Positions 42,482-44,607 of a stretch of 44,607 bases of DNA are shown here, in pieces. The stretch is from positions 1-44,607 of the forward strand of contig SCRJ01000104.1 in assembly GCA_004298115.1 (NCBI GenBank). The letters run 5' to 3'. Origin of the DNA: Acidobacteriota bacterium. GTDB lineage: Bacteria; Acidobacteriota; Thermoanaerobaculia; Thermoanaerobaculales; Thermoanaerobaculaceae. Numbering within the stretch: position 1 is the first letter of the stretch; the number at the start of each line of letters is the position of its first letter. Below the pieces are notes generated by a model. That model made no database searches and had not been told where the DNA came from. It worked only from the letters and a program-made list of their open reading frames with translations. The position numbers and the translations under genes were made by a program.

Positions 42482-43243
42482 TCACCGGGGCAGGCGGCCG
42501 AGCAGCCGGAGGAGGCCGTCGAGCAACGTTGCCGGGTGCGGCGGGCAACCCGGGACGAACAGGTCCACCGGCAGCAGGCCGGTCGCGCCGCCCTCGATCT
42601 CGGGGTGGCCGGCGAACGGCCCCCCCGAGATCGCGCACGCGCCGGAGACGATCACCAGCTTGGGTGCAGGGACGGCATCGTACGTCGCGAGCAGCGCGCG
42701 ACGCATGTTCGCGGTCACCGGGCCGGTGACGAGCAACCCGTCGGCGTGCCGCGGCGAAGCGACGAAGCCGATGCCGAAGCGCTGCATGTCGAAAACGATG
42801 GTCTGCAGCACGGCGGCGTCGGCTTCGCAGCCGTTGCAGCCGCCGGCGCTCACCTGGCGCAGCCGCAGCGAGCGCCCGAAGATCGCCCGCGCGCGCCGAT
42901 CGAGCGCCGCCGCCGACCGCTGCGGGTCGGTGCCGACGACGAGATCCTCGCGCGACCTGGTGGCCATCCGGTACTCGCCGGTCATCGTGAGCGCGCCCGC
43001 CGGGCACGCGTCCTCGCACTCGGTGCAGAACAGACAGCGGCCGAGGTCGATGCGGACGGCGCCGCCGGCGACGGCGATGGCGCCCGTGGGGCAGGCATCG
43101 GCGCACGCGCGGCAGCCCTCGCGGCAGCGGCCGGGGTCGATGGAGGGCACGCCGCGGAAGCGGTCGGAGAGCGCGGGCATCGCGGCCGGGAACCGGGAGG
43201 TCCGATGACCTTGGCGCAGGCGGGCGAGCAGGACCTTCAGCAT
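42482..43243 (-). CDS. Group 4 hydrogenase-like small subunit fused to a 2x[4Fe-4S] ferredoxin domain
   Basis: This 253-residue protein combines two subunits normally separate in formate hydrogenlyase-type complexes. Residues about 35-90 form a ferredoxin with two complete clusters: Cys40, 44, 47, 51 and Cys70, 73, 76, 80. Residues about 110-253 are NuoB/HycG-like, with SAGGCNGCEAD, VSGACAISGGPFAG and FVPGCPPHPATLLDGL holding the proximal [4Fe-4S] cluster. It lies on the cytoplasmic side of a membrane complex and passes electrons between a soluble partner and the large subunit. The ATG is eight bases from the large-subunit stop. A divergent small subunit, it fits Ehr or group 4 hydrogenases. 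Confidence 0.86.
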   Translation of the reverse strand: MLKVLLARLRQGHRTSRFPAAMPALSDRFRGVPSIDPGRCREGCRACADACPTGAIAVAGGAVRIDLGRCLFCTECEDACPAGALTMTGEYRMATRSREDLVVGTDPQRSAAALDRRARAIFGRSLRLRQVSAGGCNGCEADAAVLQTIVFDMQRFGIGFVASPRHADGLLVTGPVTANMRRALLATYDAVPAPKLVIVSGACAISGGPFAGHPEIEGGATGLLPVDLFVPGCPPHPATLLDGLLRLLGRLPR

Positions 43244-43251
43244 CGCACCCC

Positions 43252-44607
43252 CTACAGGTCGTGGCCGCAGTACGAGAGGTTGAAGCTCTTGTTGCACAGG
43301 GGGAAGTCCGAGATCTGCCCCCCCTGCAACGCCAGCGCCAGCCCCGTCCAGTTGTGGAAGGAGGGGTCCACGACCTTGTAGCGCGCGAACCGGCCCCGGG
43401 CATCGGTGACCGCCACGTGGCACACCTCGCCGCGCCACCCCTCGGCCATGCTGACGGCCAGCGCGTCCGGCGCCAGGGCCCCGGCCGGCGTGCGGCAGCC
43501 GCCGTCGGGCAAGCCCGCGAGCTGGTCGCGGATGAACGCCGCCGAGCGCTGTACCTCGAGCCAGCGCACCCAGGCGCGCGCGAACACGTCGCCGCTGTGC
43601 CAGGTCGAGACCGGGAGCTGGGCGAAGCGGTAGAGACCCGAGGGGAACTCGAGGCGCGCGTCGCGCTCGAGGCCCGAGGCCCGCGCCGCGGGGCCGACCA
43701 TGCCCATCTCCACGGCCTGGGCGCCGGTCACGGCCCCGGTCTCTTCGAACCGGCCCTGCACCGACGGTTCCCCGAACATCAGCTCGACGGCGCTGCGGAC
43801 GTCGGCGAGCGTCCGGTCGAGCCGGTCCAGGAGGTCGGCGGTGCGCTCCGGCCCGGCGTCGAAACGCACGCCCCCGGGGCGGACCATGCCGCGGCCGAAG
43901 CGGCTGCCGCAGAGCAGGGCCGTGAGGTTGAGCAGGTCGCCGCGCAAGCGGCCGCAGTACGCCGCGGTCGGGAGGAAGGCGACGTCGCCCGCCAGCGCAC
44001 CGAGGTCGCCGACGTGATTGGCGAGCCGCTCGAGCTCGAGGGCCACCGCGCGCAAGCTGTCGGCGCGGCGGGGCGGCGCGACGCCGGCGAGCGCCTCGAC
44101 CGCCTGGGAGTACGCCGTGGCGTGCGCGACGGTGCTGTCGCCGGCCAGCGTCTCGATCAGGTGCACGGTGCGCGCATCCGGGCCGGCGAGGAGCGCCCGC
44201 TCCACGCCGCGGTGCTGGAAGCCGAGCGAGATCTCGAGGTTGAAGACGCGCTCGCCGTGGCAGTTGAAGCGAAAGTGACCGGGTTCGATGACGCCGGCGT
44301 GCACCGGCCCGACCGCGACCTCGTGCACCTCGTCGCCCGCGACGGCGAAGAACGGCATGACGGAGGGCAGGATCTCCTCGCCCGGACCGCGGCGCCAGGC
44401 GTCGCGTCCGGGGAACCACGAGCGGTGGAACCGGACCGGCTTGAACCACGGGTGCCCCTCGGGGACGACGCCGAACTGCTCCGCGATCTCCCGTTCGAAG
44501 AGGTGCACCTGCGGGCAGGCGGGCGTCAGCGAGGGGAACGCACCCTCCACGGCCGCGGCGCACAGCGCGAAGCTGCCGGAGGCGGGATCGGCCAGCACCG
44601 CCACGAT
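43252..44607 (-). CDS. HycE/HyfG-like large subunit lacking nickel ligands (5' end missing)
   Basis: This is the large subunit of a group-4-hydrogenase/complex-I-like complex, fused NuoC-like and NuoD-like parts. The frame stays open to the window edge (the codon before the first GTG is ATC), so the true N-terminus lies outside. The NuoC-like end reads VHLFEREIAEQFGVVPEGHP. The NuoD-like part has EISLGFQHRGVERALL, then VHLIETLAGDSTVAHA where hydrogenases have the CxxC nickel ligands. The C-terminus is SDFPLCNKSFNLSYCGHDL rather than DPCxxC. Without the first cysteine pair a NiFe site is unlikely. This points to an energy-converting hydrogenase related (Ehr) complex coupling a redox step to ion pumping. 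Confidence 0.84.
   Translation of the reverse strand: MVAVLADPASGSFALCAAAVEGAFPSLTPACPQVHLFEREIAEQFGVVPEGHPWFKPVRFHRSWFPGRDAWRRGPGEEILPSVMPFFAVAGDEVHEVAVGPVHAGVIEPGHFRFNCHGERVFNLEISLGFQHRGVERALLAGPDARTVHLIETLAGDSTVAHATAYSQAVEALAGVAPPRRADSLRAVALELERLANHVGDLGALAGDVAFLPTAAYCGRLRGDLLNLTALLCGSRFGRGMVRPGGVRFDAGPERTADLLDRLDRTLADVRSAVELMFGEPSVQGRFEETGAVTGAQAVEMGMVGPAARASGLERDARLEFPSGLYRFAQLPVSTWHSGDVFARAWVRWLEVQRSAAFIRDQLAGLPDGGCRTPAGALAPDALAVSMAEGWRGEVCHVAVTDARGRFARYKVVDPSFHNWTGLALALQGGQISDFPLCNKSFNLSYCGHDL

Noticed and set aside
1-44607. CRISPR arrays, tRNA or rRNA genes, insertion sequences, phage genes
   Set aside because: No regularly spaced repeats, no cloverleaf-like sequence, no transposase or integrase motifs and no terminal inverted repeats were seen on reading both strands.

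Overview
The window is a 44.6-kb piece of a very GC-rich (roughly 70% or more), densely packed bacterial chromosome. Genes commonly overlap by ATGA or GTGA, start codons are often GTG, and no intergenic gap exceeds 300 bases. The content suggests a Gram-negative bacterium with an outer membrane: Mla-type lipid transport, periplasmic PstS, an exported M3 peptidase and sigma-54 signalling. The zinc-ribbon/FHA protein, DUF3467, DUF6125 and the abundance of fused-domain proteins fit Acidobacteriota (Thermoanaerobaculia-like) or Myxococcota/Desulfobacterota. I cannot decide the phylum from sequence alone. I saw no tRNA, rRNA, CRISPR array, insertion sequence or phage gene.

Region by region. 1-2654 (minus): replicative helicase dnaB runs into mlaE and mlaF (mlaF is cut by the window edge). 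2847-4526 (plus): a zinc-ribbon/FHA protein and mnmA. 4663-13743 is an envelope-glycan region. It holds a DUF3467 protein and three overlapping family-2 glycosyltransferase genes (one bimodular) on the minus strand, a radical SAM/SPASM protein with an extra C-terminal beta domain on the plus strand, and a GT-C-like membrane protein with a small membrane-anchored partner on the minus strand. 13979-19399 (plus) is amino-acid catabolism: pruA, then a tightly overlapped 5-oxoprolinase cassette (pxpBC fusion, MFS transporter, pxpA). 19418-23915 holds a PIG-L deacetylase, a pseudo-receiver/DUF4388/DegV fusion, and an aspartase fused to a cyclic-nucleotide-binding-like domain. 24114-28541 (plus) holds a ferredoxin-NADP reductase-like protein and a two-component pair (histidine kinase and NtrC-type regulator). 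These are followed by a strong sigma-54 promoter and an exported protein made of two copies of one domain, closed by a clear intrinsic terminator.

28689-36150 (minus) is phosphate and iron import. Transcription runs dtxR, feoA, feoB, a FeoC-like protein and a DUF3365 haem protein, then pstS-pstC-pstA-pstB. A PHO-box-like 11-bp direct repeat lies in front of pstS and an IdeR/DtxR-like box in front of dtxR. 36276-39063 (plus): a DUF6125 protein and an M3 peptidyl-dipeptidase, ended by a perfect hairpin shared with a convergent hybrid sensor kinase (39139-42414). 42482-44607 (minus): a group-4-hydrogenase-like pair, whose large subunit lacks the usual nickel-binding cysteine pair, suggesting an Ehr-type (energy-converting hydrogenase related) complex.

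The best candidate for an undescribed system is the kinase/regulator/sigma-54 promoter/duplicated exported protein unit at 25003-28593. Next come three regulatory or catalytic fusions: CRP-like/aspartase, pseudo-receiver/DUF4388/DegV, and radical SAM/beta domain.
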